A stretch of 64,000 bases of DNA. Origin: Chrysoperla carnea (taxonomy: Eukaryota; Arthropoda; Insecta; Neuroptera; Chrysopidae). The stretch lies in NCBI RefSeq assembly GCF_905475395.1, contig NC_058337.1, forward strand, positions 83,942,368-84,006,367, read 5' to 3'. Positions 51,301 through 63,400 of this stretch are shown in pieces; within the stretch, counting starts at the first letter, position 1; every line of letters starts with the position of its first letter. Under the pieces are notes generated by a model. It searched no databases, was not told the DNA's origin, and saw only the letters and a list, made by a program, of their open reading frames with translations. The translations under genes were made by a program, and so were the position numbers.

Positions 51301-52603
51301 TTTTGTAATGAATACATTAGTAGGGGAGCCCAAGAGGGGATTTTTGTAGTAACTCGAGCTCGTCAGATTAAGATATGAGCGGTTTCTTGGATCTTCCTTA
51401 ATACCTCCACCAAATATCAGCCCTAAATAAGGGGGGACGCGCGTAGGGCAGACGATCAGATTTGTAAAGACGAAATTGTGATGTTTGAATTAACTCGAGC
51501 GCGTCAGATTAAGATATGGTGGGTTAGTTACATGTAAATCATTGTACATTCTAATAATCTGACGATTTAAGCGAGATGCAAAGAAATGGGTGACGCAGTT
51601 TGTTACCAGTAGTAACTCCAGCGTGATAAAAGTTATTTTCATATTATTGAAATTTACATTTTTTAAGCATGTAATTAAACCACCATAAATTAATCTGTCG
51701 CTCTCGAGTTAATTTACCTCTCACAATTTTGTTTTAACTAATCGGACCGTCTGCCCTAGGCCCCCCATGTTTAGGGCTAACATTGGGTGGAGGAACTAAG
51801 GAAGGTCCAAGGAATACCCCTAATCTGACGCGCTCGAGTTTCTACACAAATGGGCGCCCCTACTATATCTTTTTTGAATATATACTTCACCAGATTAAAA
51901 TAAATTAACTATCGAAAATAACTCCTAATATAAACGTTATTTTTAATGAATCAGCCATAAAGAATAAATTATTTACTAAGACTATTTACGGACTTTTATT
52001 CGCTCGCTCAAAAAATAGCGGAAGAAACAGGCGCTTCGCTATTTTCTTTTCCTGAATTACAAATGAAATTTATATTGAATAATGCATCATGCTTCATATT
52101 CATTTTTTTTAAATATCCCATGAGCTATAAGAAATAGTACTTATATACTAAATACTAACGGTGTGGCTGCCGCTGCCGTAGAACCGGTTGTTGCCGACGT
52201 ATTATTACCATCTCCACTCTCTTGTTCAGGACTAGTTTGTGCTTTTGGTTTAGTAACCATAACCACAATAAATTTCTTTTCATCGATATTATATTCTGTT
52301 AGAACATTTTCATCTGATAAAATTTTACCTAAAATTTAAGACTTCAGTTAATAAATATATTAAATATAATACAAAAATAATTCTCTAACCTGCATATATA
52401 AGCCTTTGGTTTTCTGCAGGGTATTCTTTGCCTTTTTCATTTTCTATTTTCTCTTTTAATTCTTTTACCTAAAATTTAAAAAAGAATATGAAAAATAATT
52501 CTTTAATTGTTTTGTGTTTATAAAAAAAAAGCATTACCGTTTTTGATGGTTCGATCTCAACGGTAAAAGTCTGTTGTTGTAAATTCTTTAATGTAATAAG
52601 CAT
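48331..52603 (-). CDS. Rad23: Rad23, proteasome shuttle and nucleotide-excision-repair factor
   Basis: Binds polyubiquitin through UBA domains and the proteasome through its UBL, and stabilises XPC. The six exons, read 5' to 3', are 52538-52603, 52390-52468, 52160-52328, 50260-50591, 49202-49542 and 48331-48441, for 365 residues; every phase closes. The UBL is residues 1-77 ([38 protein letters not shown]). A Ser/Thr/Ala-rich linker follows, then UBA1 at about 143-185 ([33 protein letters not shown]), the XPC-binding domain at about 220-278 ([25 protein letters not shown]), and UBA2 at about 322-362 ([20 protein letters not shown] then FLLSHNFDD). The stop follows the last Asp directly, as is usual in the family. 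Intron 3 (50592-52159) and introns 4-5 hold foldback elements or AT-rich DNA. Confidence 0.96.
49602..49726. mobile_element. Foldback MITE in Rad23 intron 4
   Basis: Arms of about 48 bases: TACACTGCGTCACAAAATGT... to GTGATAT at the left, and the inverse ending ATTTTGTGACGCAGAGTATA at the right, with a 21-base centre. The match is nearly perfect. TA at both ends fits a Tc1/mariner-type non-autonomous element (inferred). It sits 60 bases from the exon acceptor. Confidence 0.85.
51318..51865. mobile_element. Long-arm foldback element in Rad23 intron 3
   Basis: About 548 bases with inverted arms of roughly 220 bases. The left starts TAGTAGGGGAGCCC, carries AACTCGAG..CGTCAGATTA twice, then GCCCTAAATAAGGGGGG and AGGGCAGACG. 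The right repeats the same order inverted and ends GGGCGCCCCTACTA. The spacer is about 100 bases. It has no open frame. The arms have diverged by many substitutions, so the insertion is not recent. Confidence 0.85.
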
Positions 52604-54470
52604 TTTTTGTTTTGAATGATGAAAAACTAATTAAACACTAAAAAACAATAAAACACGTTGAACTACTTTTCAACCACAATTATGAATATTTTGATTTATG
52701 TTACACTTTTCAAAATGATATCAAATGAAACGGATGACAATACAAAAGTATCTTCACTTCTATATATACATCACGTATCGCGAATGATTATGCACAACTC
52801 GTCAATTTTGCCGATGACGCCATTTTGAAAATTTTTCATTTTACAACAAATTTCAATTAAAGAATAATATCGTTATTATTTAATTCGAATGATTTTTTTT
52901 TATTGGCGGGAATTTACTTTCATTAAATACAATCTTTTTCAAATCAAAATAACTTGTTTTTGACAAGATCAATTTGCGTTGCAGCATTTATTTTTAGAAT
53001 TATTGATCTATAAGTAGCAAATACTTTTTTCACAATAGATAAAAATGCAACTCATTTTTATTTTTCATAAAAAATATTGCTTAATTTTGTATAATACACA
53101 TTGAAAACATTAAAGCATTAAAAAACTGGGATTTTATAATGGATGCTCAAAATGTATCACTTTTCAAATTTCCTTTTAAAGTTTTATCCTTTCTCTATAT
53201 TTTTGTTTAACTTTCGGGACACATTATTGGATTGTATATACATAATGTTATATGCTATAGTCAAAGCAAAGATCAAAGACTTTATAGATAGAACTCCAAT
53301 CGTTATGTGAAGTGGGAAACTGAATAATTTTAAAAAAAAACTATATCTTACTAAAATAGTATATACTCGAGTAAAAGTTTGGCACTCAAATTTCACTTTT
53401 TGTTTGTATCAGTCATATTTCAGCTATTATGGTGGATAAACCAATCATAATAAAGAATTATATGGAGCGCCAACCAATCATGATAAAGAAATATAGTGCG
53501 CTATGAAATAGTTGAAATATGGCAGAAGAAGGCCTGACTCTTATTCGAGGATCTTGACAATTCCGTAGAGTTATATCCAAAGGAGAGTTTAGATAATGCC
53601 ATAAACGTTTGTGCGATCATTAGAAGCTCTTTTGATGAGGGGCAGAACTTTTTCTCAATTTTTACTAATCTTATTTCCCCCTTGCCCTCTATCTCGAAAA
53701 TGGCCGTTCTGCCATATATATGTCCTATGAGAGAAAATGCTCCACATTGACTCAGGGGCTTATTTACCACGCGGCAGAAATCGAAGAGTCGGTGGGCAAT
53801 TCTACTGCGTGCGACTATAACAGCAGTGAAATTATTTATTATTCGGTTATACATGTATGTACTCTCCGGCAGAATTCTTATGGCAAATAACAAAAATCTC
53901 AATAGCCACATAGCTAATTCAGATAATCGAAATTTTAAACCATTTTTTTACATTCCTTTACCCGTACGTATAGACATTTCGTATTGACACAAATCGTTAC
54001 GAAATAATTGCCCTGAGAAAACTAGCAAAATTTTTCGATAAATTGATAAAATTATTATTTTTCCTGTAGGTATACCGAGTAGGTATGATGTGGTATGATG
54101 TTAATTTTTCCTAGATTTTTCCAATTTTTTAGTTTTAAAATAATAAGCATCAGCTGCGAAGTTGATGATGTGGGCCATAAGAATCATCTTATGAGCTTAT
54201 GTTATAATTTATTTTTGATGATTGAGTACTGAATTAGAAATGAAGGGCTTTTTCTTTTTTCTATAGTCATACAATCAAAATAAAAATGATTTATGCTTAG
54301 TTTCACTTTTTATTATCTCTTACCACTCTTTCAAGTATAAATAGCTCTTCCTTTGACTGATAAACAGCTAACAGATGTATTCCATATGTTTAACATATCG
54401 TTATTCTAAGTACTAAACGGTTAACTTTAGCTTAAAAATCATTACACAAATTTTACTTCTTTCCATAAAC
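52604..54470. other. Rad23 / SVEP1-like divergent intergenic region
   Basis: About 1.9 kb, AT-rich. A 136-codon minus-strand open frame at 53501-53911 lies in less AT-rich, repeat-like sequence and is not accepted as a gene. The Rad23 promoter should lie just right of 52603 and that of the SVEP1-like gene left of 54471; a TATAAATA sits at about 54337-54344, some 130 bases before the ATG, and could be its TATA box. Confidence 0.45.
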
Positions 54471-57400
54471 ATGAAATATTTTTGGATTACTTTTAATCTT
54501 TCGATTTTTATTTTTTTAGTACAAAGTTACAATTTATCAATATCCGATAATATATTTTTAAATTATGGAATACGAAAATTATATAATCCAATTCGATATA
54601 AAACAGAAACAACATTTTTGAAAACTAAATTAGAAGTATTGGGAAAAATATTTCGCAATAATTTAAAAAATATCAAAGATTATAAGAAAAAAGTATAAAT
54701 TGTTATCGAAACATGATACAAGTTTCTTTTTCCGATTAATGAATTTTTCAATTTTTTTTCCAGGTAGATTTAGTTTTTTTAATAGATGGTTCATCCAGCG
54801 TGGGTGAAAAAAATTACCAAAATGAAATTAAATTTGTTAAAAAACTTTTGAGTGATTTTTTAGTATCGTTTGAAACAACACGAGTCGCAGTTGTTACGTT
54901 TAGTTCGAAAGATAATATTGTATGTGTTTCAAGCGTAAATTAGAAGAAACTAATCTATTTAGAAAACAGAATCAAAAAAATTGTCTTTTAATACTGATAA
55001 TTCAGACTAAAAAAATTAAACAAGTATCAATCATTTACTTTTCGTACAAATATTTACATTTTGAGATTGATTCAAATAATTCGATTTCTAGCTAATGATT
55101 TGAATGGTGTATAGTTCAAAAGCTAATTGGTCACAAGGAAATTATTAATAGAAGCATTTAATTTCAAATTATTTTTTACTCTTTATTGATATAAAATCAG
55201 TAATAATCATTTAACATTTTTTCTTCTTACTCTTCTATCTTCCGTCCCATTACATATTGACAACGAATTTACTTTACAAAATTGCGCAAGTTTGTTTTCA
55301 TTTGCAGCTGGTGCTCATAGCTTTACATTTCCTAGTTTGTTGATCTCAATAAGGCAGAATCTTGCTAAAACTTCTTTAATAAGACTGCTTTTGATTCTGC
55401 AAAAATTTATTGTTTTGTAAATTCTAATTAAAAAACCTATTTTAGATGATAAATATTGATCATATATCGAATCCGTCTGTAATCAATGATAAATGCCTTT
55501 TACTCAACAATCATTTAAAAAATTTGAAATATACTGGCGGGGCTACTTTTACATTAGGAGCATTTTTAGTGGCCCAGGTAATTTCTTTTCATTCTTATTT
55601 TCGAAAAAATTCTCCTAAAATTATAAAAATTTTGATTGCAGACTATTTTTAAAAATTGTCGTAGAGATTCGAAAAAAGTTATTTTCCTTATGACTGATGG
55701 CTATTCAAATGGGGGTGATCCAGTTCCGATAGCTGAGGAATTACGACAGGAAGGAGTAGTAATATTCACAATAGGTAGACCTTTTTTCTGATAACATTTT
55801 CTCTGCCTTTTAAAAATAATTATTTTAACGCTGTAAAATAATTATAGGAATTCGAAACGGAAATGCTAAAGAATTGTTTCAATTAGCATCCCAACCAGGT
55901 CAATATTATAGTTTTTTGTTGGATAGTTTTTCAGAATTTGAAAGTTTAGCAAGAAGAGCATTACATACAGGTTTGAAATTATATTATTCCTGGTGTACAA
56001 TTAGTTTTTCTACAATTAAAGTTTTTTAGATCAACAAAGTGGTGAATATATAGTCGTTAACGATCAGACTCATTGCAAGAATTTATGTACCACCCCCAAA
56101 TCCTGTTGCGATAAACACTCAACTTGTACTTGTGATATTCGTTCTGGTCATTACAAATGTCTGTGTGATTTTGGATATACTGGTTCAGGATTAGAGGGGT
56201 CATGTTTTCGTAAGCAAATGTTTCTATTTTTAAATGTAAATCCTTATAATTAAAAGTACGCCAAGGGTTTATACATTCGATAAAAAAATGATTAAACAGA
56301 AATTGTATTAAAAATATAATTATATTATATTAAAAAAAATTAGAATATCGGGAATAAGGCAAGTCCCTGGCACAATTTTGACTTGAAATAATGAAAGTAA
56401 GTTATGGCCATGATTTTTAACCCCCGAAAAAAAAAAATGTGTTATAAGTTTGACCACTATTTGTGTGTGTGTGTGTCTGTCTGTGGCATCGTAACGTTAA
56501 ACGAATGAACCAATTTTGATTTTTGTTTCGTTGAAAGGTAACTTGATGGAGAATTTTCTTAGGTTTGTTTTAGGTGCGAGTTTAGGGTTTCGTAACCGGA
56601 ACAAATAAAAAATAGGCCGTGATCCTCAGAATCGGTTCAGTTTGGAGGCTCTAAAGAAAAATACATTTATTGGAAACTGTTCTCACATATGTTTCAAGTG
56701 CAAGTTTAGGGTTCCGTACTCGAAAAATTTGTCGAGGTTTTTTAAATTTCACTTGTTCATTATAAAAATTTCTCGAAAGATGAGTGAATTGTTTTGAAAA
56801 AAGGGTAGAAACAACACATGTCTTTATCTCACTCTAGTTTTGAGCCTCAATTAATCTGAATCTAACTTTAAAACAACTACGGTTTAAATACAATCAATCA
56901 ATTAGCGATACTTTTAAATTCATTAAAGCTTGTTCTCGATTTAGCATGTCCAAATGGTACTTACGCTCAAGAAAGAAATAAATGTGTACATTGTCCAGAT
57001 GATTTTCATATTACGCGACGCAATATGGCTTCGAGTGTCAACGACTGCGAATGTAAACTGGGTTACAAACCAAGATTGGAGGATGGTAAATGTATTAGTA
57101 AGTAAAAAAGAAATATTAAAAAAATTAATTTTCAGTTACATTTAAAAATTTACTTTTGTGACATGTTTTGATCTGTTTTATTGATCAAACAGATCGAAAG
57201 AAGAAAACTTATCAATGAAATTACAAATTAATAATTTTTTTTTCATTTTACATAATATGTATGCACTTCCAGAAAAAGAAATTCTATTAATGATTCTTCA
57301 CTCTATAAAATTCATACAAATAATTAAAATTATTTCAATTAAAAGTTAGATTATATCTTATGATTTTTAACCGACTTCAAACAAAAAAGGAGGAGGTTAT

Positions 57401-60400
57401 CAATTCGACTGTTTTTTTTTAAATGTTTGTTACCTCAGAACTTTCGACTGGGTGAACCAATTTTGATGATTCTTTATCTGTTTGAAAGCTAGTGCTTCCC
57501 GTGTGGTCCCATTTCATTTTGGTCATGTTCGGACAACGGCATCCATGAGAAAACTATAAAAGTCTTAAATTTGCCTTAAGTATGCACTGCAAGAGGACGA
57601 ATAACTCAATATCACGCCAACCGATTTCGATGATTCTTTTTTTGGTGACAAGTTAGTGAGTGTACTTCAGATTCACTAAAAATCACTAAATAAAAAAAAA
57701 CTTTTAACAAAAAGAAAACCGACTTCAAAAGAAAAAACTTTTCCAAAATAAATTAATATGCACTAAAAAGTAAAAAAATAACGAGAATATAACGTAGTTA
57801 AAATTATTATTATTTTTTTTGGAGTCGGTGTCAGCCAAGCTAATGTAGCAAACAGTTCTGTCAGAGTTGTTTGTTTTCTTGGCTGACACCGACTCCAAAA
57901 ATAACAATAATTTTAATTACATTACTTATATTCTCGTTATTTTTTTACTTTTTAGTGCATATTAATTTATTTTGGAAAAGTTTTTCTTTTGAAGTCGGTT
58001 TTCTTTTTGTTAAAAGTTTTTTTTTATTGAAAAACTCGTGTATTTTGTGGAATTAGTACATCTAGAGGTCTAGTGAATATCACTTTCTCGTTCATCTTAA
58101 GTCTTAGCTCCATTCAAATCAATATTCTTCTTTTATGTACAAGTTAAGCACATTACATCAGGTTCCTAACAAAACCTTTTAAACCTTGGGCAGAAACTAC
58201 TGTTAATGTTTGGACGAATTGAGGTGTTAAGCCGAAATGATAAGCATTTGTTCAATCATTTACAACGTTTTTTTTATTAACATATGAAATATTAAAACTA
58301 TTTTAAGCACTTTGTTCCGGTTGCATTGTATGATCTATAGGAACAGCTCCAACTTCTTTCAATAAATCAATTTTCTCACTAAAATAACTTTTAAACCAAT
58401 CAATGTGTGCACGTTTTTCGGTTGCCGTTAAAAAATGATTTTTGGATAAACCAACACAAACTAATTCCATAAAATGCCTAATTGGCCCTTGTCGCGGACA
58501 CCAATCATCTAACAACGGTTCTAAAAATACATGATCCGCAAAGTAGACATTTTGTTCATCTTCCATTCCTTGTTCATTATCTATTGGAAACTTCCATAAT
58601 TTTCCTTGTTCCGTCCATAATATCATTTGTTGATAATAATTACTGGGTGGATGTGTTATAGCTAGTCGTAATTCACGATTCTGTAGGTGTTTCCACGTTT
58701 TTAAGGCAATATTTTCAGTTTTTGTCTCCAATTTTGAGAAAATATTTAATGGATCTCCCCCAAATAAATCTAAGCGTTCTGCTTGTGAAACTGATGTTGA
58801 TCTTGTGAAACGTTGTTTAATTGGAGGTTTATCTTTTAAAATTTGCCGTGCTTGTTCACTGCGTGATGGAGTTTTTTGGCTTTCTACTTTCATATTTGAA
58901 ATTAATTGAGACATGTTCGTAGTATCAACTTTTTTTTCATCCGAATACGATAGTAGCCTTGATATTAATTCAGATTTTGTTTTTTCTATATTTCCTCCTA
59001 GTGATTTTGCGACATCTTCGGCTGCTTTAATTATTTTCGTTTCATCTTTACTTTTATCAGACTTCACGTGTATCTTCGTTCTGTTTTTTGGTTTTGGTTT
59101 AGAAAATTCAGCTTTTTCAATTTTAGGGTTATCATCTTTAATTATTGATTGTAAAAGATAATTTAATTTTTTTGAGGCTTCTTCTTTCTTTTTTGATGGG
59201 TCTTTCGTTTCAGTTTTGTTGTTTTTATTACAATAATTATTGACGAAAATTGGCTGAATATAACATTTTGGAAATTGGATATATGATTTATTTAAAATAA
59301 TTCGTAATGCCATGTCGTAATAGAAACTTATTTTTCAATTACTTAAAAAATTTAACATAACCTATTTGTTAAAAGTTGTAAACATTAGAACTTTAAATTT
59401 AAAACCTCATTATAAATAAACGATTTTAATTAATTTACTACTTTTCATATTTAGTTTAATTAAAACAAAATTATTATTTTTAGTGTTTCTTGAATGAAAC
59501 TTCACTACATAGATAATTAAGTTAGGTCGTAACACTAACAGGACTAACAGTAACACGTCCGTTTCACGGCTTGTCTCACGACAGGAATAATTGGCTTTAG
59601 GCTGCCGATAGCCGATACCAGCTGTGAAATAATCAATTCAAATGCTACGAAAGACTTAATTATCTGACGATAATAAAAATAACTATAGCTTGAGACGCCC
59701 ATAGATACATAATATTTAATAGAAATGTTTATTTAAAATCTTGTAAAACATACGCACATATCGTACACATCATATACAGGAATTTTTACAACACAAATTT
59801 TGTCAAAGAATTATATGTTAAAACATTAAAATAATTGTTTTTATTTTAATTTGGGTCATTATGTCGTTTAAAAAAGTAAAGCGCAAGTAAATGTTTCAAT
59901 AATTTCCAAGACTCCAATCATCTTAGGGTTTCACCTCCGAATCTAACGGAATAAGCTGAATTTTTGTACAAACCCTTATTTTGATAGTACTTATGTTGTC
60001 TCAAAAGACACATGTGTCACGCGTGCGCGTCCTTAAATATTCAAGGTCAAAGGTCACGAAAATCAGTTTTTTGTGAATATCGCTCGTTTCTTCTGCCTTC
60101 AGTCGTATTAACATTGCTTATAAAAGTTGTAGAGAATAACTCGACGTTACTTTTTATGTCCTGAGCACATTATAAAAATTTCAACTTGATATCTTTTTTG
60201 CGTTTTTGAGCTATCGTGTTGGCAGACAGACGGACATAGACAACCGAAAATGGACTTATTACTTAGGTGATTTTATGAACACCTATACCAAAATTTTGTT
60301 CGTAGCGTCAATATTTTTAAGCGCTACCAACTTGGGACTAAACTTAGTGTACCTTGATATATTTCATATACATGGTATAAAAATACATAATATATTTTAA

Positions 60401-63400
60401 TTTCCAATAATTTGATTGTTGATTTAACATTTTTTACATAGTATTTTTATTATCTTCATATTCGTCCCAATAGTCCGGGGGAAGGAATGGTCTTTTTGGA
60501 TGTAAATCTGGTCCATATTTTTCTAATTTGAATTCTGGCTTTTGTACTAACCATCCATACATTTGATTTGTTGTTTCGGGGAATGGTCTTACTGTACGAT
60601 TATCACGAGGCCTTACAACAATTTTCTTCTTAACAGCATACTCTTTTTCAATTCTTTTAACTTCATCTTGATATTTTCTGTGGGGAATATGTTGGTAAAT
60701 TTGCTTAAATGAGTTTCTTATTATTTGGAGTACTCACCGAATTTCGTCAACAATCCAATGATATTTGTTATACCATTCAAAAGCTTGGTCATCAACTTTT
60801 TTATTTGACGATCGCCTCAAAGAATCAAGAGCAACAGGTGAAGTAAATACCATTTCTTGTTGTAAGTTAAAGTTTTAGCTGATAAATATTCAAATAAAAA
60901 TGAATGATTTGATGTTTCCAAGTAAATTTTAAATAAACTTCGGTCAAGCTTGAAGTGCCATGTTTCAAGGGCTACGTACACACATATAACAAGGAACGAT
61001 TAACATAAAAACATTAATATTGTTAATGATTATGCAGTCTTTGAAGGTGTAACAGAGCTGGTGTCACAGTCAGAATACTGTAAGATTATAGCCTGTGCAA
61101 TGTATATTAAATAATTGATATAAATCTGATCTATATTTCACAGAGCGGCAAATGTTATATCATGTGTGTAATATGTATTACATATACTACTTTAAAAATA
61201 ACATACTACTCAGTTGTTAATTTGCTACGTATGTCGCCGGCTCTGTTCTGCAATTAATGCTTATTCCATTATTTGAATGAATGCATCACTTCGTATTGTT
61301 CTCAATTTCTTTTTATTAGGAATATCAAAAACTTTTGCTCTACTTTTGTCATAAAACGAGCCATACAACAAAGTTACAAATTTCTTGCAATGACTTTATG
61401 TATGCAATAAGATTCAAACGTACTTCTTCGTTCAGTTTTTTTGTAGAAGATAATTCTATATCAAGTTTGACAAATATATGCACTAATGCTATAGATAAAT
61501 CATTAATCATTTTATCAGTAATCGGTTCTTTGTTTCTTTGTTTCAGACATACATTAAAATTAAGCAAAAATTTTTTAATTGACTTGATTTGCAATTTTTT
61601 AAGGGGATTTATAACTTTGGTGAGGTGAAAAAAACGGAAACTTTGGGTTTAAATTACAAAAAATTTATAATAGTCAATAATAAATATACAGTCTTCTTTA
61701 TTATCTTTATATAAATATACATTTATATAATATACATATATTGATCACGTGGGAAATAAAAAGGATGCCTTAAAGGAAGTATACCAAAAGCGTGGAGGAA
61801 TATTTATCTGCCCTTCTTAAAAATCGACCAGAATAAGGATCCTCTATTTTGATATTAGTTAAAGGTACAGAATAAGAACCAGAAAGGAGGATATCTCTTT
61901 CTGATCATAGTAGGTACAATCTGTCTAACTTAGCACCGAATTTAAACTTATTCTTCGAATAGTTTTATAAAAATACTTTCCTTAACTATTTGTTGAGAAT
62001 TATCGTAAATTTTTGGTTCCTCCCAAATAATCTCTATTTCATCGTTATCAATAAGAAACGGTACAGGATCTATACAATTTTCTATAACTGGTGGCTCGAT
62101 ATCTAATACAAAGAAACTAAGTTTTAAAAATAAAAAAGAACTGTTCCAAACTATATTACACTTGAAAAGGGACGGTAAAAAATTTTTCTGTAGTCTTATA
62201 CCTAATCTTATTAAGTAAAGGAGATAATCTTTTAAAGTGAAGGAGGACAAGGATAATTGGATAAGTCGGCTTAAGAAAAATCCCATGCCAACGTTGAACA
62301 GTTCAAAGTGTACAGCAGAGATTACCCGTAATTACAGCGAAAACTACAAAACTAAATTTTGATCCCTGATACTACTTTATATAATTTAAATTTTTTTTTG
62401 TGAAAATGCGAGATTTGACTCCCAGGACCTTGCATAGAACGCTTCGTATTAGCTTTATACAATTCATTTGGAACTTACTTGAACAAACATTCGAAAATCG
62501 GTTTTATCGAGTACTATGAAGTACTCATTGCAGTTATAGCTGTGAGTAAAGTTCGATTTTAAATCCTTCATATATATGTCACATTAATATATTAAGATTA
62601 GATACGAATGCGTATCTTTAATATCACAAGAAAATATTGTGTTTGATTGTTAAAATGTAATAAAATTTTGAGGATAAAAAATAAGTTTGATTTCAGGTAT
62701 CCAGTGTCCAATTATACAAGCGCCAGAAAACGGATACTTTGTCAAACAATCAGATTGTAATAACATTGTGCATAACGCTTGTAATGTTCGATGTAAGATT
62801 GGATATACTTTAGACGGACCCAAAACACGAATATGTCAAATAAATGGTACCTGGTCAGGACCAAAACAATTATGCAAAGGTTTGTGATTTAATAATAAAC
62901 CACTTTTCCCTAATAATTCTCTTTTAAAATATTCCAACATCATTATATCAATTAAGACCCATAACGAATACACCTTCAATTTCATAACAAATAATATTTA
63001 TAGTATTCATAGGTGTTAAAAAAATTGTGCTAACATTATCGAGAAATATATCAAAATGTATTACCTATTGAGAAAGAAATACATGCAGTACGTAAATGGT
63101 GGAAACGCAATTAAATTTTGAAGTATACGAATTGTTAATATGCATTGCATACTTATCTGCGCTCCCGCCATATTTATTAAGTTGGGTTTTTTTAAGGCAC
63201 TTGATAGTACATCTTGAGTTTTCATCTGTTACTTTTTGCGTAGAAGTTAAAATTTTGGTAACCTTAAAGAGTTTGATGAGTATTTTGCTTATTGATGAGC
63301 AGGTATGAGTTTCTCCGCGTTTTGCGTTTTGTATGCTACCTGATTTACCCCTGATAATGATGGCTATGTCATCTGAATAATCTTTAACGCATCAATTAGT

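Noticed and set aside
53501-53911. 136-codon minus-strand open frame between Rad23 and the SVEP1-like gene
   Set aside because: Lies in repeat-like, less AT-rich sequence; no recognisable domain and no convincing start context. Could be worth a database search but is not supported from sequence alone.
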